Positions 52,896-63,667 of a DNA stretch of 64,000 bases are shown piece by piece. The DNA comes from Oegoconia quadripuncta (taxonomy: Eukaryota > Arthropoda > Insecta > Lepidoptera > Autostichidae). The stretch's first letter is position 1, and each line of letters starts with the position of its first letter. A program made the translations under genes and the position numbers. The stretch covers positions 17,419,771-17,483,770 of the forward strand of contig OX438743.1 of NCBI GenBank assembly GCA_949316235.1. The letters are read 5' to 3'. The notes beneath the pieces are model-generated. The model was not told where the DNA came from, searched no databases, and saw only the letters and a list, made by a program, of their open reading frames with translations.

Positions 52896-53154
52896 GTAGT
52901 CTCTTCGTTCATTTTGGACTATGATCACGATTTCCCTGATACATTTATCAATCAAGTATTTCATTCCATAAAACGACCAAAATCATACAAAATGAGGGAA
53001 GTTAAGGTATACTATCTAAGATCATTAGCTCACTATTTATTACTTCACATTAAACACAACATTGGCGACTTAACCCTTAATGGAGTATTCCCGTTGACCG
53101 CGTATTGTTCGCCCACCTTGTGGAGTATGATCCAACTGATATTATATCCAACAT
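52896..53154. other. Unassigned stretch
   Basis: A 125-codon frame spans 52782-53159, but its first part is SINE sequence and no domain is seen. Confidence 0.35.
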
Positions 53155-53340
53155 TATAAATTCGAATGTTTGGATATTTGTTTTGTCTAAAATTCGCACA
53201 CAGGTAGAAAATTTCCTCAAAGAAGATATAGGATACTTTTAATCCCAGTAAAAGGTTCCTCAAAGACTATGAGAATTATTCCACGATAACCAAAATCCAC
53301 ACGGACAAAGCCGCGGGCGGAATGTTAGTAAAAAATATAA
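53155..53340 (-). mobile_element. Repeat H, copy 5, diverged
   Basis: 'ttataaattcgaatgtttgg' at the left, 'ataggatacttttaatccca' in the middle, and 'acacggacaaagccgcgggc' at the right are complements of repeat H landmarks. Confidence 0.5.
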
Positions 53341-54519
53341 AGTCTTAAGGTTTAAAGCAATATGGTGATACGCCACTGTGTCTGCAACTATCGACCCAAA
53401 GGTGTATTGCTCTTTAAGTTATAATCTCTATGATGAATGTTAAAACTATTGCAGTTATGTATTGAGTATCTCCGACAAAAGTTAATATATTATATAAAAA
53501 TAACAACACTTTATATATAAAAGTAGAAAAAAAAACTACCTACTTCAAATAGATTACCTTTTCAAAATTAAATACTTAAATACCAGAAATGCACTGATTT
53601 TATGTATTTTTTAAACACTTCGTCGTACACTTATGGGATGAACGAATTGAGTAAATGAGAGTATACTTCCCTTCATTTCCAGTTATTACCAACACAATTG
53701 TATCCCACCTGGCAATTTGAAACAAAGCTATTATTTTGTTCAAATGGCAAATTCAACGCGAGCTTAATTTAATTTTCACTTAAGCTTTTGTTTTAAATGT
53801 AATATTTTGATCAATGGCGGTCTCGTGTTACTCTTTTCTAAAAGACAATGACAGGATGGCTATGGTACTTGTGCCCCAGTCTATACAGCAATAATTTACG
53901 TTTAATAATTTACAATAATAATAAGTAATTTACAATAATAACGTCAAATGATAGCAGAGTATTCAATCTTTAAAACAATTTAGCCGCAAAAGATATAAAG
54001 CAGCGGATTAAGAGATATTTAAGTTACGAAAATTGATTATTTTGAGGTTATATATTTTTGTTTTGTTTAGCAATCGTTAGTTGCGTGATTTATTTCAATC
54101 ACATTTAAATATCATGTTAAGTAATATTGCGGCCGAAGGTGGGGGTAAGTTCATCCATAGGCCTCAACTGGCTAGATTATCCAATATCAATAAATATACC
54201 TACTTGGTTAGCAACGTAACACAGTACATACCTACTTATAGTGTCATGTTGTGTTATACCTAAGTAAAAGTGCTACTTCTGAATAATAAAGAACAGTTTG
54301 CCCCGGCTACTCTAGATGATGTGGTAGGTATCCATTGTATATTACAAATAACTTAATGTCATGAATTTTATCAAGTACAGCATATCGTATAATCGAATAA
54401 AAATACATGGTACAAAAAAAAACCTTGTCTTGAGTGTCAGTGAACACTATTTAGCGTTGAATAGCAAACAATAAATATATAATGAAAACAGTTGTCGCTG
54501 CTAGGCTGGCGTGGTATGT
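53341..54519. other. Long AT-rich stretch, nothing recognised
   Basis: No repeat match or credible ORF. Confidence 0.4.
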
Positions 54520-54529
54520 ATCACGAGTG

Positions 54530-55273
54530 AGAGAGTTTCAGATAGCCAGGCGGCTCTTTTGGCCCTAGACTCAGACAAAATTGTCTCAAGGCTGGTTGAA
54601 AACTGCAGGCTTACTTTAAATACCCTGTGCAAAACAAACAGGGTCTTTCTTCGTTGGGTCCCGGGGCACGCAGGCATCGAAGGCAACGAAAAAGCCGACG
54701 AACTAGCGAAATTGGGGGCTAGCGGATCCCAGTACGGCCCTGAGCCTTTCTGCGGCATCTCAAAAAGCCTAATTCGCTTTACCCTAAGGAACCGGTGCAC
54801 CCAAGCAGCTCTTAAACTCTGGACGAACACGCCAGGTTTAACACACTCCAAATCACTAATCAAAGCCTTCAACAAGAAGGCGGCCGGCGAAGCGCTGGCA
54901 CTCAGTAGGAACAATTTACGCATTCTCACAAGGGCACTAACGGGCCACTGCTGTCTGAGCAAACACATGCTCAACATAGGGCTCCGAGAAACAGGAATGT
55001 GCAGATTTTGCCTCCTCGCAGAGGAAACACCTGCACATCTGCTGTGTGAATGTGGCCCGCTAATGCGTAAACGCAATATCCACCTGGGCAGCCACTTATT
55101 ACACCCGGATGAGATAAAAACCATCGGTGCCAGGAAAATTATCCAATTCCTCAAAGAGGCAAACCTGAGCAACGAACTGTAGGTTAGTGGCGATCACAAT
55201 AGATCGGCAACGGTCGCAGTGATACAGGTCTCCGTTGACCTGCAACAGCCACATACACATACAATACAATACA
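54530..55273 (+). pseudogene. LINE-RNH: RNase H end, zinc knuckle, 3' UTR; 10-bp target duplication
   Basis: Open from the left junction to a TAG at 55180-55182. 'VSDSQAALLAL' is the third RNase H motif (Asp), and 'VFLRWVPGHAGIEGNEKAD' with 'ELAK' is the last RNase H motif (His, Asp). A CCHC knuckle follows (CRFCLLAEETPAHLLCECG), ending 'LKEANLSNEL'. RNase H after RT is typical of I/R1-group LINEs. The RT, endonuclease and first RNase H motifs are missing. The 3' UTR ends in (ACAAT)n. 'atcacgagtg' flanks both sides (54520-54529, 55274-55283). No stops or frameshifts, so recent. A GTG at 54511 would extend the frame into flanking DNA. Confidence 0.9.
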
Positions 55274-55472
55274 ATCACGAGTGTATGATACCATAAAGAG
55301 TTGAATAGCAATAACTAATACTCTTTGTTCGAACTGTTAACAAAATGTTGTGTTCTAAATAAAATTAAAGTTCAAAAAATAAAACCAGACTGCAAAAAAA
55401 ATTAATAGAAAATGAAATGCGAGAACTGCAAAAATCATATAAATTGATTTTCCTGTAGTCTGAGGCTTTTAT

Positions 55473-55711
55473 GACGACCGATTGGTGTAGTGGATAGTGA
55501 CCCTATCAGCGAAACCAACGGTTGCGGGTTCGAATCCCGCGACGGGTAAATGTTTGTGTGATGAATATGAACATTTACTCCCGAGTCTTGGATGTTTATA
55601 TAAATATTTATGTATGTTTATCCGTTATCTAGTATCCATAGCACAAGCTTTGCTTAGTTTGGGAATAGATGATTGGTGTAAGTGTCCGAAATATTTATTT
55701 ATTTATTATTT
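55473..55711 (+). mobile_element. SINE-B, full length
   Basis: 'gaccgattggtgtagtggat', 'gttgcgggttcgaatcccgc' (intact box B), 'gatgaatatgaacatttact', 'tatctagtatccatagcaca' and 'gatgattggtgtaagtgtcc', then (TTTA)n. The best consensus-like copy. Confidence 0.9.
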
Positions 55712-56387
55712 ATTTTATAATTTAGCGTCTTCATGGCATTGGTTTTGATTTCCGACTACGGAAAATTCATTTATATGGTACGATACTGTTGGAGAAAATC
55801 TATTTTTTATTAAGGTGTTCTATTTATGTCATATAGGTATAAGCTTGGTTGAATATACATAGAGGTAGCCAATTTTTCCTTATTTTTCCATTTCATGTTA
55901 TCCTTGTCTATTTCTGGGAAATCGCGTAATATTTTTTCGACTGTCACAAAATATTCTTGTAAACAAACTGTGAAGGAACCCGTTAAAATATGAGTTTCTT
56001 GGTACCAATTCCGAAGAAAATATTAAAATGAGGCAGTAAGTTATTTCGTGGAAAGTCATTACTACTGTCCATGACATAGTAACATCACAAAGGTCTAAAC
56101 TATTGACCTTCAATGCACACCAGATGCATTGCCATCCTAAAGATTTTCCTCATTAGCCATTTTCACTAACCCACATCGTACATTTAACAGCCAATAGTCC
56201 ACAACAGGAGATAAATCTCTCCCATAGGGGCGACCCCTGGTCTGTACTCTCACGATCGTTTAGTCTCCCACGGGATGAGTCAGGTTAGTTATATTCTGTT
56301 CCGCCGTGAACAGCACGGCTTACCTCTCATCTCACACCTGATCTATCTTGTATATATACCATTATAAAATAATAATAAAGAAATATT
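55712..56387. other. Unassigned stretch
   Basis: 'gggcgacccctggtctgtac' around 56229-56330 is GC-richer but not recognised. No ORF with a motif. Confidence 0.4.
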
Positions 56388-56690
56388 TTGGACACTTCCA
56401 CCAATCATCTAGTCAAACTTCAAACTTCAAGCATTTATTTCAACGTAAGATACATGATATCATTTGTTAAATGTCAATTAAATCTATTGGAAATAAAAAT
56501 AGGGCTTAAGCATTTTTCGGTCAGTCAGTATAGTCCCAAACTACGTAAAGCGGTGGATACTAGATAACAGATAATCACACATAAATATTAATATAAACAT
56601 CCATGATTTGCGAATTTATGTTCGTATTGATAACACAAATGTTTTCGTTAACATAGTCACTATCCACTACACCAACCGGTCCTCGATCAT
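56388..56690 (-). mobile_element. SINE-B, split by a LINE 3' end
   Basis: Left part 'acttccaccaatcatctagt'; after the insert come 'atagtcccaaactacgtaaa', 'aacatccatgatttgcgaat' and 'cactatccactacaccaacc'. Box B has been lost between 56640 and 56650. Confidence 0.75.
56417..56525 (-). mobile_element. LINE 3' end nested in SINE-B
   Basis: 'aaacttcaaacttcaagcat' plus 'ttatttcaacgtaag' reads on the minus strand as an 'aaataaatgcttgaag' end with a (TTTGAAG)-like tail. 'tctagtc' before it and 'tatagtc' after it look like a diverged target duplication. Confidence 0.5.
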
Positions 56691-58189
56691 TGAGATACCT
56701 CTTTTTCTTAATATAGAACCCTATTTCTGTCATCCATCTACCATATTATAAAACGAGAGACATAACAAATTAAAACGTGAACATTTGCGATGAACCCGTT
56801 CATAAACTTTGCCCGTAATTAGCCCTTTCGAAGGTTAATAGAAGGTAAGTAAGTAACCCTTTTTGCCTTTCCAATGTTTAAAGTGACATTAATTAAAGAT
56901 GTTTAGATCTATTTGCAAAAAGAAATGCCTACGGATAGCAGATAAAATATAATTAAAAAAAAAACAAATACATATAGACGAACAACTTTCCCCTTTTTGG
57001 TGTCAGTTAAAAATAGAAAACATTTCTAACACAAGTAGTATATTCATACTTGCCAGAAAACTCCGCCTACTGTACTGTAAAGAAACTTTGAGAATGAAAT
57101 AAACTATTTTTACTTTATTATAGAATTCTATTGCAAAATTTTGTAATTCTATAAATTAGTACATGTATGTATTATGTTTGTAATTACTTTGACCAAGTGA
57201 AAGAAAAGGTGAATGTCGTGTCGTACCAAGAGGTTAAAACGAGGCCGGAAAGTAGAGAGACATGGTCGTTACTCCACTGACAAGAGCAATAGCTCTTAAA
57301 TTAAAGAAGATGTATTATGTTATGATTTTACGTTTGACAATCACTTTTATTTTATACTTCATTAATTTAATTGTATGTATGTTAAGACATTGTGAAAGTG
57401 AGGTAAATAAATCTAATCTAATCATGAATACAATTTTGTGTGGTAAATTCCGAGGATACATTTCTTTTAATTAAGGATAACAAACAGGTATACATTACAT
57501 GTTACTTAAGAAAGTTACATGATACAGTAGTCGAGTGTACAATCCACTTTTAAAATTTGCGATAGTAAGTCCATTCGATATAAATAAAACATCGTAAGGA
57601 AATCATCGGAATACATAGATAATATATTTTGAGGTACTTTTTATTGCCAATTCGCACCGGAACTGGATTTTACTGCGACCCGCAAAGTTTTGTAAAGAAT
57701 TTTTCAATTACATTAGCTGGACTAACATCTGCCTTCACCACAAGGCAAATAGATCATACTAACTACTAATGGAAAACGTTGCGGTCGGTAATAAATGAGT
57801 TATTCATTAATAGTTAAAGTACAAATATGTCATCATTGACTGTCTTGTCCTGTCTGCTACCGTCTTAATCATAGTTTATTATCTGTATTAGCCAAATCCA
57901 AGAAGTCTACACACACCAAGTCACACCAACCAAAAAGTATGTATCAGAGTTCGATTCAGAATTCACACAAATACCTTATTCACACAACTATACCTTAACA
58001 CAATCCTGTTGTCGCTTATATTTATTTAGTACACCTATATATTTACGTTTGTAATTTGTGGCTATTTTATAGATGTTGTGTTTAAGTAGGTATATTTGTC
58101 TATTGATCTATGTATGTATATATAAATATATGAAATTTATTCACGTAGTTTGTATCTGCATCCCTATTTAATACCGCCCAACCTACCTA
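56691..58189. other. Long stretch with no recognised repeat
   Basis: 'gtgaggtaaataaatctaat' at about 57399 may be a short LINE-like 3' terminus with (CTAAT)n tail. The rest is unassigned; ORFs are short. Confidence 0.35.
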
Positions 58190-58350
58190 TTTCAACTGTA
58201 CTGCCCTTATATCCAAAGATTGCCTGGAAGAGATCGCTTTTAGTGATAAGGTCGCCAAATTGTACATTCTATTCTTACTACTTTTCTGAAACTGTATTTT
58301 CTTTTCTGTTGTGCAATAAAGTGTATTTGTATTGTATTGTATTAAATCAA
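58190..58350 (+). mobile_element. LINE-T 3' end
   Basis: 'attgcctggaagagatcgct', 'tttagtgataaggtcgccaa', 'gttgtgcaataaagtgtatt' and (TGTAT)n tail. Reference copy for this family; only the 3' UTR is present. Confidence 0.75.
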
Positions 58351-58413
58351 AAATGTTTAATTAAGTAACTTATTCTTATTATCTATAACAGCATTAGGGG
58401 TATCCTTTAAAGT

Positions 58414-58588
58414 AAAAATGTTTACATGTGATTAGGAGGCTCCGCTCTTCTGCAACTACATAAATGCTTTAAACAAGAAGGTAAGTAAGGTATACAAGTA
58501 AATTCTTATTTTACCTACTTACCTTCTTGTTTAAAGCATTTATGTAGTTGTAGAAGAGCGGAGCCTCCTAATACAGGTAAACATTTTT
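58414..58588. repeat. Long hairpin with about 78-bp arms
   Basis: The left arm 58414-58492 includes 'taggaggctccgctcttctg' and 'cataaatgctttaaacaaga'. The right arm 58511-58588 complements it with about four mismatches and a one-to-two-base indel. The loop is about 18 bp. No other copy was seen in the window. Confidence 0.85.
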
Positions 58589-58644
58589 GTATTGTAAATA
58601 TAAACCCTATGAGCTAAAATATTACCAGTTATTACATACTACTA

Positions 58645-58974
58645 GTGCACAAGAAATATATAGTTTCGAACTGGCCAACCTCATTTCCTTTACTGCCCTA
58701 TAAACTTCCTCGAAGCCAATTCAACTTCCAACAATGGGCAAAATTCATTAGAACAATGTTCATAAAGCAAATCGAACTGCAGCCGAAAGGCTTCGGGCTT
58801 TACCGAGCCGAAATACAGTATAATATTTCATTAATCACTTACTCTAGCAGACAAAAGGGTAGTCGCTTACAGAGTTATTTCTATAATATTAGTTCCAATA
58901 AAGCTAAAGAAAGAAAGATGAAGATCTTGGAGACAATTATGCTTCACAGAAAATGTAGGAGTGGTGACAATTAA
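58645..58974 (+). pseudogene. Possible retroelement ORF end, 109 codons
   Basis: The frame is entered at GTG 58645 (first ATG at 58756, giving MFIKQIELQPKGFGLYRAE). It ends in a TAA and is followed after about 15 bases by 'gaataaatgtttttctttct' and a (CTTT)n run to 59028, the layout of a LINE 3' end. 'YKLPRSQFNFQQWAKFI' is not a motif that can be assigned. Could also be chance. Confidence 0.25.
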
Positions 58975-58989
58975 TTGACAATTTATTAA

Positions 58990-59030
58990 GCTGAATAAAT
59001 GTTTTTCTTTCTTTCTTTCTTTCTTTCAAT
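58990..59030 (+). repeat. AATAAA signal and (CTTT)n tail
   Basis: AATAAA at 58993, then about five CTTT units. Either a retroelement tail or a microsatellite. Confidence 0.7.
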
Positions 59031-59133
59031 GTCAATAATCTTATGGTCATTCATAGTTACACAACTTGTGTCTTTGCAAACTATTTCCGACTCCCCTGTC
59101 TTGACCTGTGACTTGACAATATCTTAACTTTTC

Positions 59134-59404
59134 TTTTTTTTATGCACAACGGGTTCGTACTTGACCTCAATCACACCTGATCTTAAGTGAAGATGAGGCC
59201 GAAACTGGATGAGTAGAAACTGGCTACCTTATCTCTGACAACCGGAACATAACAATGCTATTAACTTGTTTGACGACAGACTTAGATAAGATAGTGGTGG
59301 CTAACCATGCGGACATTTAAATTTTAATATACCCCGCTGGGAATCGAACCCGCGACCTCTGATTCGTAAACCCTATGTTGTTTACATTGAGCCACGGAGG
59401 CGGT
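59134..59404 (-). mobile_element. SINE-A with internal deletions
   Basis: Tail complement 'tatgcacaacgggttcgtac', head complement 'tgagccacggaggcggt', intact box B complement 'gggaatcgaacccgcgacct'. The 'ccaacacatttgggg' and 'accaaccaaaccgagtact' parts are missing. Confidence 0.85.
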
Positions 59405-59804
59405 CAACATAAAACTGTCGCAGTAGTTCAACAAAAGTTCAACTCATCAGATTCGATGCAGAAGTAATTTGGCTCAATGATCGTAGTACATAGTCCACGC
59501 ACGTAATAACTGCAATTGGCATTGGCTCTGTTTATACCTTTAATGGGAGCTTGTTGCATTGGGAAGCCAATCACCGGTCTCTAACAGCAAATATTGACAT
59601 GAAATCCGATGTCTCTGGCTCTTGTAATGTAATTATGATGCAGCGTGTAAACAACAACTATGGCCTTTACTAGCCAATACCCGTATGTTTCATTTGAAGT
59701 TATATAGTATTTCGTCCCATAATGAATTATAGCTGTAGCTTCTGTGAGTATCATTTTGTCCATAGCAATTGTTTTGTAACATATTGATTACCGATTTGAC
59801 TTAC
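59405..59804. other. Unassigned stretch
   Basis: No feature noticed. Confidence 0.4.
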
Positions 59805-60075
59805 ATACATACATAATGTCACGCCTGTTTCCCGTAGCGGTAGGCAGAGACCACAGACTTCCACTTGCTACGATCCTGACACACCTCTTCTGCTTCCTTC
59901 ACTATCATAAGGTTGTTCATACATGCTCGTCAATTTAGGGTACTCTTGACTTGGCCTTTCTTTAAAACGTCCCCGATTTGATCATGGTACGTTCGCCGTG
60001 ATCTTCCTCTTTCTTGATCTTTACCAACACTACCATCCACATTCGCTTTTGACTTCTTCATCACCGATTTAGTAT
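59805..60075 (-). pseudogene. LINE ORF C-terminus with one internal stop
   Basis: The minus strand reads 'NVDGSVGKDQERGRSRRTY', 'HDQIGDVLKKGQVKSTLN', a stop, 'RACMNNLMIVKEAEEVCQ' and 'DRSKWKSVVSAYRYGKQA' before the final stop and a (GTAT)n tail. The RGR.RRTY.DQI...L......S..NRR.CM......EA..VC.DR..W...VSAY..GK pattern is familiar from a common lepidopteran LINE. The internal stop is TGA where Arg is expected (CGA to TGA). Confidence 0.7.
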
Positions 60076-60236
60076 CTTTAGGTAGATATAGTTCCTATTT
60101 ATTAACCGACCGACAAAATGGAGGAAATACAATGTTCGTCTGTATGTATTTTTACATTTACCCTTACTAGCGTCAATTGTAAACCGACTTGGTTGATTGT
60201 CTTTTTGTTTGATAGGGTTTTTGGTTCGGTTTGGTC
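60076..60236. other. Short unassigned stretch
   Basis: No feature noticed. Confidence 0.35.
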
Positions 60237-60443
60237 TCAGTTTGGTTGGTGGTAGGGCATTTTAAAATGTCCGTCTGGCTAGCTACCACCATCTTATCTA
60301 AGCATTGTTGTGTTCTGGTTGTCAGAGATAAGATAGCCAGTCCCCCAAATGTGTTGGGATTTCCGGGTCAGTACGCTTCCACCTTCGACCCCATCTTCAC
60401 TTAACATCAGATGTGATTGAGGTCAAGTACTATCCCGTGTGTC
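60237..60443 (+). mobile_element. SINE-A, left arm of a tail-to-tail palindrome
   Basis: It enters at 'ctcagtttggttggtggtag', lacks the tRNA head and an internal 'gccgccaaacagcaatg' part, and ends in the tail region 'aggtcaagtactatcccgtg'. Confidence 0.8.
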
Positions 60444-60459
60444 ATGTCAAGTACTATAC

Positions 60460-60646
60460 TAAGTGAAGATGAGGTCGAAGGTGGAAGCGTACTGACCCGG
60501 AAACCCCAACACATTTGGGGAACTGGCTATCTTATCTTTGACAACCGGAACACAGCAATGCTATTAACATTGCTGCTGGGCGGCAAATTTAGATAAGATG
60601 GTGGTAGCTAGCCAGGTGGACATTTTAAATGCCCTACCACCAACCG
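60460..60646 (-). mobile_element. SINE-A, right arm of the palindrome
   Basis: 'aagtgaagatgaggtcgaag' to 'ccctaccaccaaccgacc'. It lacks both tail and tRNA head and is the complement of 60237-60443 over nearly its whole length. Confidence 0.8.
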
Positions 60647-61464
60647 ACCTACAACCAACCGGTTAGATCAAGATAATTAAACTTCTTCTTGATAAGTAAT
60701 TAATAGTTCCATGCTATCATAATCTTCCAATTGTCTATGATATGCGAATATTAAATTTTTCACTGTACATTCACGGGTTTAATAGATTTTGTTTCAATCG
60801 GACTAAATTCGCCTTATCTCAGTCAGAACCGAAGTAAAATGAACTGCGAACTAAGTTTTGTTCGGCACAGATCCCGTTGGCTCCTCATTGTTTGCTAAGC
60901 AGTTGAAAATCTCGTTTGGCGAAGTTGATTGCCGATTGTTTTCACCATGAACGCCCTCAAAAAGGGCTCAAGGAAGTTGGGAACTCTTTCTATTATAGCA
61001 CTAGGCAATTTCAATGGGTTAATTAAATGGTTTTGCTGTTTATCTTACTGAATTTGTCAGCTCAAAATACTGGCATTCACGATTACGTGATTGGAGTAAT
61101 GTAAAAGTTTAAAGTTCAGGACTTCGTTGTAAATTCTGACGCAAGGAGTAATGTTATGAGCTTGAAGCCTTTATCTAGTTACGTGTCTGTCTGAGGCACA
61201 GACCACCTTCACCAATAGAGCTGTAATGCAATAAATTTACTTTGGAAGAAATTCTGCCAAATTAAGAAGTATGACGGTCGTAAATGGGCCAAAGGTTAAT
61301 GAGAAGAATGAATGTCGTTGATATTTGATCGATTAACTTTTACTACAATCTGCAATCGGCCACGCGTCCAGCTATAAACATCAGTACTAGTACCATGACA
61401 GGCGATATGTGTTTCAAATTAAGCTATAATTTTGATTGATGTGAACTTATTTATTAATGGTACC
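60647..61464. other. Stretch with no recognised repeat
   Basis: No ORF or copy noticed. Confidence 0.4.
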
Positions 61465-61568
61465 TTTAGTGATAAGGTCGCCAAATTGTACATTCTATTC
61501 TTACCACTGTTCTGAAACTGTATTTTCTTCTCTGTTGTGCAATAAAGAGTATTTGTATTGTATTGTAC
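61465..61568 (+). mobile_element. LINE-T 3' end
   Basis: 'tttagtgataaggtcgccaa', 'attctattcttaccactgtt', 'gttgtgcaataaagagtatt' and (TGTAT)n. Nearly identical to 58230-58350, so one of the younger insertions. Confidence 0.75.
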
Positions 61569-61642
61569 TTTCGTTCGAACGTTACCAGAGGACTGCTGAA
61601 ATATTATGACCAATATAGTATCAATAAATGGAGCTTCATGGC

Positions 61643-61892
61643 TGACGACCGATTAGTGTAGTGGATAGTGACCCTGTCAGCGAAACCAACTGTTGCGGGT
61701 TTATATCCCGCGAGGGGTAAACAGAGGTACGCGAGGTATGTTTGTGTGATGAATACGAGCATTTATTCCCGAGTCATGGATGTTTATATAAATATTTGTG
61801 TATGTTTATCCATTATCTAGTATCCATAGTACAAGCTTAGCTTAGTATGGGACAAGACGTATCGTGTAACTGAGCGAAATAATATTTATAAA
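61643..61892 (+). mobile_element. SINE-B with an extra 19-bp block
   Basis: 'gaccgattagtgtagtggat', 'gttgcgggtttatatcccgc' (box B damaged), then 'cagaggtacgcgaggtatg' before 'tttgtgtgatgaatacgagc'. The extra block is shared only with the mosaic SINE at 52533. Confidence 0.8.
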
Positions 61893-62246
61893 AAAAAAAG
61901 CTTCACTCCTGTGACTTGTGTATTACTTATTTACCGAATCCCGTATAAGATAAGTACAACGCACTGGATACTGGATCTTGGTTTACCTTGAAATGCCTGT
62001 CTATTATATTACATTAGTATGTATGTGCGTGATAATTAATCAAGAGATTAATTAGCGTCACTTAATTATTGTAAATTGAGGGTGTGGGTTGGTCGAACGT
62101 GCATTATGGAGGTGACATGCATTCCAACTGTCAATGCAAGGTTTAGATACGCATCCAATTAGGTAATGTACAGTATAAGCACCACTTTAGTACATTTATA
62201 TAATACAAAATACAATAAAATAGGCGTAACCGATCATAAACATGAC
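61893..62246. other. Unassigned stretch
   Basis: No feature noticed. Confidence 0.4.
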
Positions 62247-62560
62247 TAGGGCCCGTATTAGGCTTGAGGCTGTATCACCCGAGGTTGACGCTATCTCAAG
62301 CTCAGTGCTAATTTATAAACCAATCTTGAGGTCTACTCAGCTGAGATCACTTCTCAAGTATTCGTCTCAGCGGCGAATGAATGATAGTATCGAGTTTCGT
62401 TTATTAATACGTGAAACTCGGCGCACGTCTCAAGGGAGTACTGCATGAATATGCACGTGCGTTTCAGTTCTCAAGTAAGGTTTATTAATCAACACGTTTA
62501 CTTGAGACCGGTCACAAAACTATTCTCAATCTTGAGAACGGTTTTTTAACATGGGCCTAA
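62247..62560. mobile_element. MITE-like element, about 314 bp
   Basis: The left end 'tagggcccgtattaggcttg' and the right end 'aacatgggcctaa' are short inverted repeats. CTCAAG or its complement CTTGAG occurs at least nine times inside. There is no ORF above 70 codons. GGGCCC ends with TTA/TAA nearby recall PIF/Harbinger MITEs, but the 3-bp target duplication is not clear. Confidence 0.55.
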
Positions 62561-63233
62561 GAGTCATTTAGTCTATAATATAAAAAAAACGAACTCAAAT
62601 CGGACGACGCATTACTGAAATTTGAAGTCATGCCCAATCTTAATAATTTAGCGAGGCAATGCAGTCGGCCTACTTCGAAGCTACCTGTAATTTATATTTT
62701 ACTTCATAGCATAAGCAAGGATATGAAATAATAATAAAATAAAAATATCAATAAACAAAGAGCTATTCCAAACATTTTGCTCTAGTATTATGTTCACCTT
62801 TGTAAGAAAGAGTTGATTTTCTTAGTGGGATTTCAGGGTCTTGCATAGAAAAAGTTGTAAAATTATGATGTGACTTATATTCTCACTTTGTATAGACTTT
62901 TACTAAGGAAGTAAAAGTAACCATCGTTTCTCCGACTACATTATAATATTGACACTGACTTTTGCATTGCCCTACTCCGAATTTCTGGCCGTTGTGACAT
63001 CGTGTGCTATGTTGATATCAAAACACAGTGTATGTGTGCCTGGGGTGGCATAGCTCTTATTGTTCCAACTTGTTTCTTCAAAGTGCAATGTGTAGCTGGC
63101 ATATTGAGCTGACCTGAATTCAATGGCACGTGTTATAAAGGCTAAAAACTCTTAATTTCTTGGGCGTTGTTCTCACTGTCGAGTTGCGTAGAAATAAAGA
63201 GAGCGAACTAGAGCGTTCTCGAGTTGTTTTTTT
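62561..63233. other. Mostly unassigned
   Basis: A repeat-U scrap ('ctcaaatcggacgacgcatt') lies at 62595-62615. The rest shows nothing recognised. Confidence 0.35.
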
Positions 63234-63272
63234 TTTTATGCACAACGGATTGGTATTTGACCTTAACTTAAA
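63224..63272 (-). mobile_element. SINE-A tail fragment
   Basis: T-run plus 'tatgcacaacggattggtat' and 'ttgaccttaactta'. Only about 45 bp, 60 bp left of a full SINE-A of the same orientation. Confidence 0.6.
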
Positions 63273-63334
63273 TCATATTTTTTTATGGTATATTTCGATT
63301 TTGTAACGCCATCCCTATGCACAAATTTGCCAAC

Positions 63335-63667
63335 TTTTTTTTTTATGCACAACGGGTTGGTACTTGACCTCAATCACACCTGATGTTAAGTGAAGATGAA
63401 GTCGAAGATGGAAGCGTACTGACCCGGAAACCCCACACATTTGGGGGGACGGGCTATCTTATCTCTGACAACCGGAACACAACAATGCTATTAACATTGC
63501 CGCTTGCGACAGATTTTGATAAGATGGTGGTAGCTAGCCTGGCGGACATTTAAAATGCCCTACCACCAAACAAACCGAGTACTTAAACATGTATCCCGCT
63601 GGGCATCGAACCCGCGACCTCCGAATCGTAAACCCAATGTTGTTTACATTGAGCCACGGAGGCGGTT
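63335..63667 (-). mobile_element. SINE-A, full length
   Basis: Tail complement 'tatgcacaacgggttggtac', complete body, box B complement 'gggcatcgaacccgcgacct' (intact core), head complement 'gagccacggaggcggtt'. Its head end touches a 5S-derived SINE at 63668. Confidence 0.9.

Noticed and set aside
52782..53159. 125-codon ORF
   Set aside because: The first third is mosaic SINE sequence and no domain appears in the rest.
54501..55172. 223-codon ORF on the minus strand
   Set aside because: Shadow of the plus-strand RNase H/zinc-knuckle frame of the LINE; no domain in the minus-strand peptide.
55473..55546. tRNA-like sequence in SINE-B, close to a real tRNA
   Set aside because: Same repeated context (core and tail follow), no paired acceptor stem, present in about ten copies; scored as SINE, not tRNA.
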